Below are positions 1-8,061 of a stretch of DNA of 64,000 nucleotides, in pieces. Position 1 is the first letter of the stretch; every line of letters begins with the position of its first letter. The position numbers were made by a program, and so were the translations under genes. This stretch comes from Sulfitobacter indolifex. GTDB lineage: Bacteria > Pseudomonadota > Alphaproteobacteria > Rhodobacterales > Rhodobacteraceae. The DNA is taken from positions 1,488,001-1,552,000 of the forward strand of contig NZ_CP084951.1 in the NCBI RefSeq assembly GCF_022788655.1, read 5' to 3'. The notes beneath the pieces were generated by a model that was not told the DNA's origin, did no database searches, and saw only the letters and a program-made list of their open reading frames with translations.

Positions 1-500
1 TCTTCGGAAATGCCGGTATCGTCGTTGGAGATCGCCACCACTGGCACGTTGTATTTCTTGACCAGCGGCAGCACGAGTTCGAGCCGCTCTTCTTCGCCGG
101 TGACAGAGTTCAGCAGCGGGCGGCCTTCGCAGGCCTCAAGCCCTGCTTCGAGTGCGCCGGGCACAGAACTGTCGATGCAGATCGGCGCGTCGACGGCGTT
201 TTGCACGACCTTGATCAGTTCCGGCATCAGCATCGGCTCGACAAAGTTGTTGTCGGCATAGCGTGGGTCTTCGGCCATCTTGTTGGAAAAGACCGCGCCC
301 GAGTTCACATCCAAAACCGTGGCCCCAGCGGCCACCTGCGCGATGGCGTCGGCCTCGACCCGGGAAAAATCGCCTCGCTCCAGCTCTTGGCTTAAGATCT
401 TGCGGCCCGTGGGATTGATCCGCTCTCCGATCACGCAGAACGGCTCGTCAAAGCCGATGACGGCGGTCTTGGTTTTGGATTCGATGACGGTTCTGGTCAT
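1..500 (-). CDS. Methyltetrahydrofolate:corrinoid methyltransferase-like protein (partial, C-terminus outside window)
   Basis: The gene reads leftwards from an ATG at 498-500 and is still open at base 1, so only about the first 166 residues are seen. The N-terminal part contains GERINPTGR, ATVLDVNSG and PICIDSS, typical of the pterin-binding TIM barrel (dihydropteroate synthase fold) of methyl-THF:corrinoid methyltransferases. Such enzymes move a methyl group between a corrinoid protein and tetrahydrofolate in the cytoplasm. An AAGGA ribosome site lies about 9 bases before the ATG. It starts 13 bases after the stop of the MetF-like gene, so the two are probably one operon with the small gene upstream. 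The physiological methyl donor is not visible here; glycine betaine or another methylated osmolyte is only a guess. Confidence 0.85.
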   Translation of the reverse strand, partial: MTRTVIESKTKTAVIGFDEPFCVIGERINPTGRKILSQELERGDFSRVEADAIAQVAAGATVLDVNSGAVFSNKMAEDPRYADNNFVEPMLMPELIKVVQNAVDAPICIDSSVPGALEAGLEACEGRPLLNSVTGEEERLELVLPLVKKYNVPVVAISNDDTGISE

Positions 501-513
501 GTAAGTCTGTCCT

Positions 514-1443
514 TCAGGCTGCGTCGGCTGGCACCCCAGAGGCGCCGCCATTTTCTTGTAACCATGTGGCACTGGTCTTGATCCCGCCCAGCGGGAAAAG
601 ATGCACGTGGCTGATGTTGAAGTCCGGGTTCGCCGCCTTGTAAGCGGCCAATTCACTGATCACATCTGCCGGCTCATATGGCAACAGCAGCTTGGTGACA
701 TCCATCGCGCGTTTCTGCAGCACCTTAAGCGAAGGGCCAACACCGCAGGCGATGGCGAATTTAATGAGGGTTTGTAGCTTGGCAGGCCCAGCGATGCCGA
801 TGTGGATGGGCAGGGTGATGCCCGCCGCTTTAAGGCTGTCGGCCCATTCGATGATCGGCTGCGCCTCAAAGGCGAATTGTGTGGCGATGGCCATTTCCGC
901 ATCCGTGCGAGTCTGAAAGTCGTTCTTCCACTTCATCGCCGCATCCACATTCAGGCGGCCCCCGTCAGCGTCGATGTCGCGGTTACCCTCTGGATGGCCC
1001 GCCACATGCAGCCGGGTGAAACCGGCCTCATCAAACAGACCGGTCTCCATCAACTGCATGGAGTCGCTGAATTCCCCTACAGGAGTAGTGACACCGCCCG
1101 CCAGCAACAGCGCCTGGCGCACGTCCGCCTCACCCTGATAGCGGGCAATCCAATCGGCAAGCGTGGCGCGGTCCTTAATAATACGCGCCGGAAAATGCGG
1201 CATGACTTTAAAGCCATCGGCGTTTAGCCGCGCTGCGGTGGCGACCATATCCTCGATCGGTGTGCCATCGATATGGGCGATATAGACACGGGTGCCCTCG
1301 GGCAGCAGAGCACGGAAATCTTCGACCTTCATGGCGGTGCGGGGCATCACCTCGATCGAATAATCCTTCAATAGCGCCTCAACTTCGGCCACCGGCGCCT
1401 GTGGGGCGGGTGTTTCTTTCTTGCGGAAGTTCAAAAGTGCCAT
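514..1443 (-). CDS. Methylenetetrahydrofolate reductase family protein (MetF-like)
   Basis: A cytoplasmic protein of about 309 residues resembling the MetF TIM-barrel family, which interconverts 5,10-methylene-THF and 5-methyl-THF. The segments IAHIDGTP, MPHFPARI and LLAGG in the first half, and LPIHIGIAGPAKLQTL further on, fit the family. An ATG at 1461 would add six residues, but the ATG at 1443 is preceded by AGGA at good spacing, so I prefer it. It sits between a small PF13769-like gene and a methyl-THF:corrinoid methyltransferase gene, all leftward. This suggests a methyl-group oxidation branch rather than methionine synthesis. Electron donor or acceptor and direction of reaction are inference. 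Confidence 0.85.
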   Translation of the reverse strand: MALLNFRKKETPAPQAPVAEVEALLKDYSIEVMPRTAMKVEDFRALLPEGTRVYIAHIDGTPIEDMVATAARLNADGFKVMPHFPARIIKDRATLADWIARYQGEADVRQALLLAGGVTTPVGEFSDSMQLMETGLFDEAGFTRLHVAGHPEGNRDIDADGGRLNVDAAMKWKNDFQTRTDAEMAIATQFAFEAQPIIEWADSLKAAGITLPIHIGIAGPAKLQTLIKFAIACGVGPSLKVLQKRAMDVTKLLLPYEPADVISELAAYKAANPDFNISHVHLFPLGGIKTSATWLQENGGASGVPADAA

Positions 1444-1473
1444 GAGCGTGTCCTTGATCATAGGGCTGGCAGG

Positions 1474-1770
1474 CTATGCCCAGCCGTCATTGTTAATCAG
1501 TTGCTTGATCCGGTCGCGGTCGTATTCCGCATCGATCCGGGCGGCTTCGGCGTCGGCAACATCATCGGGGTCGCCTTCAACTTCAAAGGGGTCCGCCTTG
1601 CGCCATTCCGCCAGATAGGCGTCGGTATCCCCGGCGCCGACCTTCATTGCAGCGCGGTCAATCGCCTGCTCAAAGCGTTCGGGCAGGGGGCGTTTGGAGC
1701 CACGGCGGCCTTTGCCGACGATGACCTGAGCCGGAATATCGCGCCAATAAACGATTGTAACTGCGGGCAT
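1474..1770 (-). CDS. Small 'virulence factor' family protein (PF13769-like)
   Basis: A 98-residue protein starting MPAVTIVYWRDIPAQV, followed by VGKGRRGSKRPLP and an acidic, helical C-terminal half. This matches my memory of the short 'virulence factor' family that occurs beside methyl-THF reductase and corrinoid methyltransferase genes in alphaproteobacteria. The family name is historical and says nothing firm about function. It has no signal peptide and no membrane segment, so it is probably cytoplasmic. It is the first gene of the leftward C1 operon; 30 bases separate its stop from the preferred MetF start. An accessory role for the methyl-transfer enzymes is inferred from context only. 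Confidence 0.75.
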   Translation of the reverse strand: MPAVTIVYWRDIPAQVIVGKGRRGSKRPLPERFEQAIDRAAMKVGAGDTDAYLAEWRKADPFEVEGDPDDVADAEAARIDAEYDRDRIKQLINNDGWA

Positions 1771-2058
1771 GGGACGATTCCTCCGGTCCGGTTAAGCCTG
1801 TCTAACGAGGGTCGCGGTCAGGACAGGGCCGTTTTTCGACGAAACACGACCCATCCGCGACTTGATGGCGGTGATAGCGCATCGGGCGGTCCATCACGAG
1901 GGCTGCGCGCCCCCATTATTCTCAAGATCATTGTGAGGTGGGCGTGGGATCACGCAGAAGGAAACGCTGCGGAAATTGGCCCAAGACACTGCGGCCTCTT
2001 GCACCGGCCCTGCGCAGAGAATACCGTGGGGATAACTCGATATGAAAGGCGCGTAACC
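1771..2058. promoter_or_regulatory. Divergent promoter region between the C1 operon and ppx-rlmE
   Basis: These 288 noncoding bases separate the leftward small C1 gene from the rightward phosphatase gene, so they must carry both promoters. I see no clear operator or hairpin. A long open frame runs through the region into ppx, but it has no family similarity and is treated as chance. Confidence 0.5.
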
Positions 2059-3177
2059 ATGGCGCCACAGCGTCCCAAAGGTGCGGGTGCGCTCGATAAG
2101 GACATTCCGGCTCTGAGCCCCGCGCCAGTTCCGCCCAGATCTAATGAGCTATATGCGGCCCTAGATCTGGGTACAAATAGCTGCCGCATGTTGATCGCCC
2201 AGCCACGTGGCAGCGGTTTCCATGTGGTGGACAGTTTCTCAAAATCGGTGCAATTGGGTGCCGGTTTGGAAAAAACCGGGCGATTGTCGCGCGGATCGAT
2301 GGCGCGCACCATTCAGGCATTGCGTATTTGTCAGCAGAAACTGCGGCGCAACAAGGTGCAGAACATGCGGCTTGTGGCGACCGAAGCCTGCCGCCGTGCG
2401 CACAACGGTGCGGAGTTCATGCGCCGTATCCAGCGCGAGACTGGCCTTAAACTCGACATCATCCGGCCTGAGGAAGAAGCGCAGCTTGCCGTGATCTCTT
2501 GCGCGCCGTTGGTGAGCCGGAAGACGGAAAATCTGCTGGTTGTGGATATCGGTGGCGGCTCGACCGAGTTGGTTTGGATTGATATTTCCAAAGTCCCCAA
2601 GGCCGACCGCGCGCGTTCGATCATGCGGCTTCAGGGTGGTTTCAATCAGGCGAAGTCTGATGTGCCCTCGGCCCGCGTGGTGGATTGGATTAGCGTGCCC
2701 TTAGGTGTGGCGACATTGCGTGATCAATTCTCTGACGTAGAGGATGACGCGGCCCGTTTCGCGCTGATGAGTTGGTTTTTCGAAGAGAACCTCACCGATT
2801 TTACGCCCTACCAGACGATCCAATCGCAAAAGCGGTTCCAGATCGTCGGCACCTCGGGCACCGTGACCACCGTGGCAGCGAGCCACTTGAACCTAAAGCG
2901 CTATGACCGCACCAAGGTCGACGGGCTCAGCATGAGCAGCGCCCAAATCGACAAGGTGATCCATTCTTATATCGCCATGGGACCGGGCGGGCGCCGCGCC
3001 GATCCGCGTATCGGACAGGACCGCGCGGCCTTGATCATGTCGGGCGCCGCAATCTTACAGGCGCTGATGCGCTGCTGGCCGACGGACCGTTTGTCAGTTG
3101 CGGATCGCGGTCTGCGCGAAGGCCTGCTATATGCACAGATGAGCGCCGATGGCGTATTAGAAGAAGGGGTCTTTTGA
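2059..3177 (+). CDS. ppx: Ppx/GppA family exopolyphosphatase / guanosine pentaphosphate phosphatase
   Basis: A 372-residue member of the ASKHA-fold Ppx/GppA phosphatases, which hydrolyse polyphosphate or pppGpp in the cytoplasm. Phosphate-binding motifs are clear: [14 protein letters not shown] around residues 34-47 and [13 protein letters not shown] around 161-173, with ATEACR near 108-113 between them. A C-terminal HD domain is not obvious; the length matches the short form. The ATG at 2059 was chosen because GAAAGG lies about 9 bases upstream and the conserved fold starts soon after; the frame is open much further back without conserved sequence. The stop overlaps the start of rlmE (TGATG), so the two are translationally coupled. 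Polyphosphate versus pppGpp preference cannot be told. Confidence 0.9.
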   Translation: MAPQRPKGAGALDKDIPALSPAPVPPRSNELYAALDLGTNSCRMLIAQPRGSGFHVVDSFSKSVQLGAGLEKTGRLSRGSMARTIQALRICQQKLRRNKVQNMRLVATEACRRAHNGAEFMRRIQRETGLKLDIIRPEEEAQLAVISCAPLVSRKTENLLVVDIGGGSTELVWIDISKVPKADRARSIMRLQGGFNQAKSDVPSARVVDWISVPLGVATLRDQFSDVEDDAARFALMSWFFEENLTDFTPYQTIQSQKRFQIVGTSGTVTTVAASHLNLKRYDRTKVDGLSMSSAQIDKVIHSYIAMGPGGRRADPRIGQDRAALIMSGAAILQALMRCWPTDRLSVADRGLREGLLYAQMSADGVLEEGVF

Positions 3178-3902
3178 TGACCAAGACACCGGATGGAAAG
3201 AACACCTCAGGGCGCGGTCAGCGCGACCTTAAGGTAAAGGTTAAATCCGCACGCGGGCGCAAGCTTAGCTCGACCCGCTGGTTGCAGCGGCAGTTGAATG
3301 ATCCGTATGTCAAACGCGCGCAGGCCGAAGGCTATCGCGGGCGCGCGGCTTATAAGATTATGGAGTTAGACGATAAATTCCGGTTCCTCGTGCCCGGCGC
3401 ACGGATCGTCGATCTGGGCGCGGCACCGGGCGGCTGGTGTCAGGTGGCCGTCAAACGGTGTAACGTGCTGGGCGAGCGGTCGGGCAAGCAGGTTGGCACC
3501 ATTCTTGGCGTCGACCTTCAAGAGATGGAGCCGATTGCCGGGTGTGAATTGCACCAGCTTGATTTCATGGAAGACGACGCGGACCTGAAGGTCAAGGAAT
3601 GGCTCGGCGGTAAGGCTGATGTTGTCATGTCCGACATGGCGGCGTCGGCGTCGGGGCATAAACAGACCGATCACCTGCGGATCATCGCGCTGTGCGAAGC
3701 GGCGGCCTACTTTGCTTTTGATGTCCTCGAAGACGGCGGCACTTTCGTGGCCAAGGTTCTGGCTGGGGGTGCTGAGGGTGAGTTGCAAAAGCTGCTGAAG
3801 ATGCGCTTTACCAAGGTCGCAAACATCAAACCCCCGGCCAGCCGTGCGGATTCTTCAGAGAAATTCGTTGTGGCCACAGGGTTTAAGGGCAACGAGGCCT
3901 AA
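3177..3902 (+). CDS. rlmE: 23S rRNA (uridine-2'-O)-methyltransferase RlmE
   Basis: A 241-residue RrmJ/FtsJ-family enzyme that uses SAM to methylate U2552 of 23S rRNA in the large subunit. After a basic N-terminal tail, [15 protein letters not shown] (Lys about 60), [14 protein letters not shown] (SAM-binding loop), VVMSDMAAS and FVAKVLAGG supply the K-D-K part of the catalytic K-D-K-E set. The ATG at 3177 overlaps the ppx stop codon. A ppx-rlmE operon is, as far as I recall, usual in Rhodobacteraceae. Nothing is odd about length or motifs. Confidence 0.95.
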   Translation: MTKTPDGKNTSGRGQRDLKVKVKSARGRKLSSTRWLQRQLNDPYVKRAQAEGYRGRAAYKIMELDDKFRFLVPGARIVDLGAAPGGWCQVAVKRCNVLGERSGKQVGTILGVDLQEMEPIAGCELHQLDFMEDDADLKVKEWLGGKADVVMSDMAASASGHKQTDHLRIIALCEAAAYFAFDVLEDGGTFVAKVLAGGAEGELQKLLKMRFTKVANIKPPASRADSSEKFVVATGFKGNEA

Positions 3903-3996
3903 GGCAATTCGGGCGTTCATAAGTGGTAAACCAATCCGCGGCTAGGGTGTAATCCTCCCGCGGTCTCTGGGCCGCCATTCATATGAGGGCTTCCCG

Positions 3997-4563
3997 ATGG
4001 TACGACACCTGCCAATTGTATCGCTCATTTTCGTCCTGTGTTCTGTCGTCAAACTCTCTGCGTCTGACGTGCCTGGAACGTTGAATGATTATATTGATAG
4101 GGAATTGCTAACTTGGGTGAACGACGCCCGGATTGTCGACGCGATTGCTGAGCAGAATCTTCGGCACCGCCAGATGAATATCTTAGCAGCCGCACCGGTG
4201 GCAGTAATACGGCCCGCTGCGCCATCATCGCAGACGAAGGTCGCGACGGCCGCGCCGGTCGTGGCCTTTTTAAAAAACCAAATTGCGCGATCTGACGGTC
4301 AAATCGCCGAAGTAAAGCTGTTGGACGCCTACGGTCTGACCGTTATCACCAGCGGTACGGCATCGGTCTATTTCAAAGGGGGTAAGCCTAAAAGCAGCAA
4401 TCGTTTTTCGCCGCCTTCAGGGGTATTTGTGATCGATCAAGTTGCCATTGACGATAGCACAAAGGCGCATCAAAGCCGCGTGTCGATGCCCATTACAGAG
4501 CCATCGAATGGCGCGATCATTGGGGTAATTACGGTCGAGCTTGAGGCCGCTTCTTTCTTCTGA
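3997..4563 (+). CDS. Periplasmic PDC/Cache-like sensory domain protein
   Basis: A 188-residue protein with an N-terminal hydrophobic signal (about residues 1-23, ending near KLSA) and no other membrane segment, so it is probably periplasmic. The region from about 90 onward (VKLLDAYGLTVITSG, a VYFKGG turn, GVFVIDQVAIDD, IIGVITVELE) resembles the beta-rich core of stand-alone PDC sensor proteins seen in Rhodobacteraceae. No kinase, cyclase or chemoreceptor output domain is attached. Its ligand and partner are unknown. It begins 94 bases after rlmE and probably has its own promoter. The last 94 bases overlap a doubtful leftward ORF. Confidence 0.6.
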   Translation: MVRHLPIVSLIFVLCSVVKLSASDVPGTLNDYIDRELLTWVNDARIVDAIAEQNLRHRQMNILAAAPVAVIRPAAPSSQTKVATAAPVVAFLKNQIARSDGQIAEVKLLDAYGLTVITSGTASVYFKGGKPKSSNRFSPPSGVFVIDQVAIDDSTKAHQSRVSMPITEPSNGAIIGVITVELEAASFF

Positions 4564-4796
4564 TGCCGCTGTACCAGCCCGCGCATCACGTCCCAAAACT
4601 GCTTTCGCCTTGTGAAAGGGATAGGGTCTAGGGAGCGCGCAGCAGTTTGCCGTAGCTCTAGACCTACGGCTTCATCCACCAAACGATGTGCGATCGCCAA
4701 CCGCGCGCTGGTCTGTGCCGCCCGTTCGGCGTGGCACAGTATCTCAAACAAGCGGCGGTGGCGGCTTGTATCCAGTGGCGCGGTTTGGTGTGGCAT
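4470..4796 (-). CDS. Doubtful small hypothetical ORF
   Basis: A leftward ORF of 108 codons from an ATG at 4796. In its favour: GGAAG lies about 7 bases before the ATG, and residues 1-85 look like an ordinary helical, charged protein (FEILCHAERAAQ, LAIAHRLVDEAVGL, WDVMRGLVQRHQKK). Against it: I recognise no family, and its last 94 bases overlap the end of the convergent PDC-like gene. It is given as a possibility only. Confidence 0.3.
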   Translation of the reverse strand: MPHQTAPLDTSRHRRLFEILCHAERAAQTSARLAIAHRLVDEAVGLELRQTAARSLDPIPFTRRKQFWDVMRGLVQRHQKKEAASSSTVITPMIAPFDGSVMGIDTRL

Positions 4797-5026
4797 CTCT
4801 AGCTTCCGGGCGGTTAGTAATCGCAAATCTTCAGATTTTATACAGATAAGACCGATAAATACGGCGTCCTTGAGGGTCGAAAATGGCCGGGCGCGGGGAA
4901 AAATTCGGGTGGTGGGCAGACCTTTATCGAAGACTATCAAATTTAACCAAACAATCCTTCATCGATAAAGACCTTGGCCTCAGCGCGGGAAAGGGCAATT
5001 CTGCGGTCCACCCCCCACGGAGAAAA
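4564..5026. other. 463-base interval between the PDC-like gene and allE
   Basis: Apart from the doubtful leftward ORF (4470-4796) I see no gene here. The right half (about 4800-5026) must hold the promoter of allE. It is locally AT-richer around 4810-4870, with no operator that I can name. Confidence 0.4.
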
Positions 5027-5851
5027 ATGATGCCCCCCCCTCGTTATTTCGCGCCCACTGGCGGCCACCCGGATCAGAAAACCTTGCTGTCTGACCGCGC
5101 CGTTTTCACCGAAGCCTACGCCGTTCTGCCCCGCGGCACGATGCGCGATATTGTAACCTCATTTTTGCCGTTCTGGGAAGATACGCGGCTTTGGGTCATC
5201 GCGCGCCCCTTGAGCGGTTTTGCTGAGACATTTTCGCAATATATCATGGAGGTGCAGCCCGGTGGCGGCTCCGACCGGCCTGAACTGGATAGCGAGGCGC
5301 AAGGGGTGCTCTTCGTGGTCGAAGGTGGTTTCACCCTAACCCTCGAAGGGGAAAGCCACGCGATGCGCGAAGGCAGCTATGCCTATATTCCGGCGGGGTC
5401 GAACTGGGCGCTAAAGAACGACAGTGGTGCGGTCACGCGGTTCCATTGGATCCGCAAAGCCTATGAGGCGGTAGAGGGGCTGGATCATCCCGATCCGCTA
5501 ATCCTGAACGAGCAGGACATCGAACCGAACGTTATGCCTGATACGGATGGGGTCTGGGCGACGACGCGGTTTGTTGATCCCAGCGATCTGCGCCATGACA
5601 TGCATGTTACAATCGTCACGCTGCAACCTGGTGGGGTGATCCCCTTTTGTGAGACCCATGTGATGGAGCATGGGCTTTACGTTCTAGAGGGCAAGGCGGT
5701 TTACCGGCTCAATCAGGATTGGGTCGAGGTTGAGGCCGGCGATTTCATGTGGCTGCGCGCTTTTTGCCCGCAGGCCTGTTATGCGGGCGGACCGGGGCCG
5801 TTTCGGTATCTGCTCTATAAGGACGTGAACCGGCATATGAAGCTGCGCTGA
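5027..5851 (+). CDS. allE: (S)-ureidoglycine aminohydrolase, bicupin
   Basis: A bicupin protein of about 274 residues that would convert (S)-ureidoglycine to (S)-ureidoglycolate and ammonia, late in purine breakdown. Two cupin barrels are visible: one around residues 70-140 (VEGGFTLTLEGESH, AYIPAGSNW) and one around 190-270 (LQPGGVIPFCETHVMEHGLYVLEG, DFMWLRAFCPQ). In the second, E, H, H and Q candidates for Mn binding are present. Two adjacent ATGs exist; GGAG is 4 bases before the first (5027) and 7 before the second (5030), so the true start may be 5030. It converges on the permease-allA-puuE operon and shares a terminator with it. The family call is strengthened by the urate-pathway neighbours. 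Confidence 0.9.
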   Translation: MMPPPRYFAPTGGHPDQKTLLSDRAVFTEAYAVLPRGTMRDIVTSFLPFWEDTRLWVIARPLSGFAETFSQYIMEVQPGGGSDRPELDSEAQGVLFVVEGGFTLTLEGESHAMREGSYAYIPAGSNWALKNDSGAVTRFHWIRKAYEAVEGLDHPDPLILNEQDIEPNVMPDTDGVWATTRFVDPSDLRHDMHVTIVTLQPGGVIPFCETHVMEHGLYVLEGKAVYRLNQDWVEVEAGDFMWLRAFCPQACYAGGPGPFRYLLYKDVNRHMKLR

Positions 5852-6038
5852 AGGCCAGCGGCTGCCCGTAGGGCGGAAACTCAGTCGATCCAAGCCACAC
5901 TTTTGATCGGCCAATATGCGACGTCGCAAAGGTGCGCAAATCTTCATCAAACCGCCAGCCCTCCGCTACGGGCATGCGATGACCCGGCGCCTGTGGCTTT
6001 ATTCCGCGCCAGGGTGAGCGTCAGAGATTGTATGAATG

Positions 6039-6067
6039 AGAAGGGGCGCTTAACCGGCGCCCCTTCT
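6039..6067. terminator. Bidirectional terminator between allE and the purine permease
   Basis: A perfect 11-bp stem (AGAAGGGGCGC paired with GCGCCCCTTCT, 7-base loop) lies between two converging genes. It is followed by TTTCTGTT on the plus strand. Confidence 0.8.
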
Positions 6068-6074
6068 TTTCTGT

Positions 6075-7511
6075 TCAGACCCGCTTTTCAAGCGATCCTT
6101 TGCCAGCGCCCGCAAGGCCGCCCGAGACCTCTTCCGTCGCCTCATCCGACAATTGCTCGGGCAGCAACAGGTTCAACACAATCGCGATCAATGCCGCTGG
6201 CAGCAGCCCGCTTGTCATCAGGACCCGAAGCGTATCAGGCAGATATTGTACCGCTTTCGGGTCCAATTGCAGGCCCAGACCGATCGACAGCGAGATGGCA
6301 AAGATCACCATGTTGCGCCGGTTCCAGTTCACGTCCGACAGCATCGAGATGCCCGCCGCGACAACCATGCCGAACATCACAATCACACCGCCGCCCAAGA
6401 CTTCGATGGGGATGGTGCGGATCACCGCGCCGACTTTGGGCACCAGCCCGCAAAGGATCAAAAACAGCGCGCCGATGGTCACCACATGGCGGCTCATCAC
6501 ACCGGTCATGGCGATTAGGCCGACATTTTGGCTGAAGGACGTATTCGGAAAGCCCCCGAAAATTCCCGCAATCGCGCTGCCCAGACCGTCGGCATAGGTC
6601 GCGCCCGTGATCTCAGCATCCGTTGCCTCGCGCCCCGCGCCGCCCTTGGTGATGCCAGAAACATCGCCGACGGTTTCGACGGCTGAGACGAAGGCCATTA
6701 GGCAGAAGCCCACAACGGCGGCAAAACTGAACTCGAACCCATAGGCAAAAGGAATTGGCAGCGCCACGGCGGCGGCACGGTCCCAGCTGGTCGCGATGCC
6801 GTCGACCGTGACCATGCCCATGAGCAGCGCATAGACATAGCCCACCGCGATACCGATCACGACGGCAGAGACCGAGAGCATGCCACGGGTAAAGAACTTC
6901 AATCCCAGCGTGGCGAAAATCACGATCAGCGCGGCGGACCAGTTGAGGAGGCTGCCATATTCCGGCTGATCCATCGCCGGAACGCCCCCGGCGGCATATT
7001 GGATGCCCACTTTGACCAGCGCGAGGCCGATCATCGTGACGACCAACCCCGTTACAAGCGGCGGGAGGGCAAAGCGTATCCGGCCAATGAAGGTACCCAG
7101 CAGCGTATGAAACAACCCACCGACCAGCACACCGCCAAACAGCGCAGGCAGCGCTTCGACACCTTTGCCGGCGACAAGCGGGATCATGATCGGCAGAAAG
7201 GCAAAGCTGGTGCCCTGAACAATGGGTAGCCGAGCGCCCACGGGCCCCATGCCGATGGTTTGAAACAGCGTGGCGATCCCGGCAAAGAGCATCGACATCT
7301 GGATCAGATAGGTCATGTCGGGAAAGCCCTGCGCCCCAGCATCCGAGCCAAAGCCAAAACCCGCAGCCCCCGCCACGATGATCGCAGGCGTCACGTTGGA
7401 GACAAACATCGCCAGCACATGCTGAATGCCCAAAGGCACCGCCTTGGCCAGCGCAGGGGTATAGTTGGGGTCGCGCAGCTGTTCAGGCGTGCCCAGTGAA
7501 GCGTCAGTCAT
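6075..7511 (-). CDS. NCS2-family purine permease (urate/xanthine type)
   Basis: A 478-residue inner-membrane protein with about 12-14 hydrophobic segments, of the nucleobase:cation symporter-2 family. The family signature is visible as SQNVGLIAMTGV in the second half; LPIVQGTSFAFLPIM and LPPLVTGLVV are also typical. It would bring urate or xanthine into the cell with protons. The ATG at 7511 follows AGGGAGAA by 6 bases; the frame is open 39 codons further upstream but without conservation. Its start lies 55 bases after the stop of allA, so it is probably the last gene of the puuE-uraD/allA operon. Urate specificity is inferred from the neighbours. Confidence 0.9.
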   Translation of the reverse strand: MTDASLGTPEQLRDPNYTPALAKAVPLGIQHVLAMFVSNVTPAIIVAGAAGFGFGSDAGAQGFPDMTYLIQMSMLFAGIATLFQTIGMGPVGARLPIVQGTSFAFLPIMIPLVAGKGVEALPALFGGVLVGGLFHTLLGTFIGRIRFALPPLVTGLVVTMIGLALVKVGIQYAAGGVPAMDQPEYGSLLNWSAALIVIFATLGLKFFTRGMLSVSAVVIGIAVGYVYALLMGMVTVDGIATSWDRAAAVALPIPFAYGFEFSFAAVVGFCLMAFVSAVETVGDVSGITKGGAGREATDAEITGATYADGLGSAIAGIFGGFPNTSFSQNVGLIAMTGVMSRHVVTIGALFLILCGLVPKVGAVIRTIPIEVLGGGVIVMFGMVVAAGISMLSDVNWNRRNMVIFAISLSIGLGLQLDPKAVQYLPDTLRVLMTSGLLPAALIAIVLNLLLPEQLSDEATEEVSGGLAGAGKGSLEKRV

Positions 7512-7566
7512 TTCATTCTCCCTTGTGACCGATTGCGCCTGCCGCTTCTTCTGAGGGCATGACGGG

Positions 7567-8061
7567 TTATTCTGCGGCTTCGACCACCTCCCAAGCTGTG
7601 TCGAACCAATGTTCTTCGAGATTGTCACCGTCCCCGATCCGGTCCACCACGGCGAAAAGACCGGGCGCGCTGAGCGGGCAGCAGACGGCGTGCCACGTGT
7701 TACGGTGGTAGTTCACGCCCTGACCCGGACCAGCAAGGAAGGCTTGCGGCCTGCCGGGTTGGCCTGCGTTATCGGGTGCAACCACGACCAAATACGGGTT
7801 TTGGTGCATCGGCAAAAAAGCCTGCGCGCCGAGCGGATGCCGCTCTACCATATCAAGGGTGAAGGGCAGGGCGCGGGGCGTGGCGTCAAAAACGCTGATG
7901 CCCGCGCGGCCGTCGCCAAAATCGAGGTCGGCCAAATCATGATGCCGCCCACACATCCCCTGATTGATGATCTTGTCCGGTGCGCCGCGCACTTCCAGCA
8001 CCTCGCCAAAGGGCGCAAAGGCCTCGACAGTGAGGGGCTGCAAGATCAACTGACGGGTCAT
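7567..8061 (-). CDS. allA: Ureidoglycolate lyase
   Basis: A 164-residue cytoplasmic protein matching AllA, which splits (S)-ureidoglycolate into glyoxylate and urea. Family landmarks are EAFAPFGEVLE near the start, ISVFDATPRALPF, MVERHPLGAQAFLPM and GVNYHRNTWHAV. The length is normal. Its ATG overlaps the stop of the upstream puuE-uraD gene by 4 bases (ATGA), so translation is coupled. With AllE this gives the last two steps of the allantoin branch. Confidence 0.95.
   Translation of the reverse strand: MTRQLILQPLTVEAFAPFGEVLEVRGAPDKIINQGMCGRHHDLADLDFGDGRAGISVFDATPRALPFTLDMVERHPLGAQAFLPMHQNPYLVVVAPDNAGQPGRPQAFLAGPGQGVNYHRNTWHAVCCPLSAPGLFAVVDRIGDGDNLEEHWFDTAWEVVEAAE

Noticed and set aside
1501..2058. 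Long upstream extension of the ppx reading frame
   Set aside because: The frame is open, but the sequence has no family similarity, runs through the divergent promoter and overlaps the opposite-strand small gene. A good ribosome site precedes the ATG at 2059.
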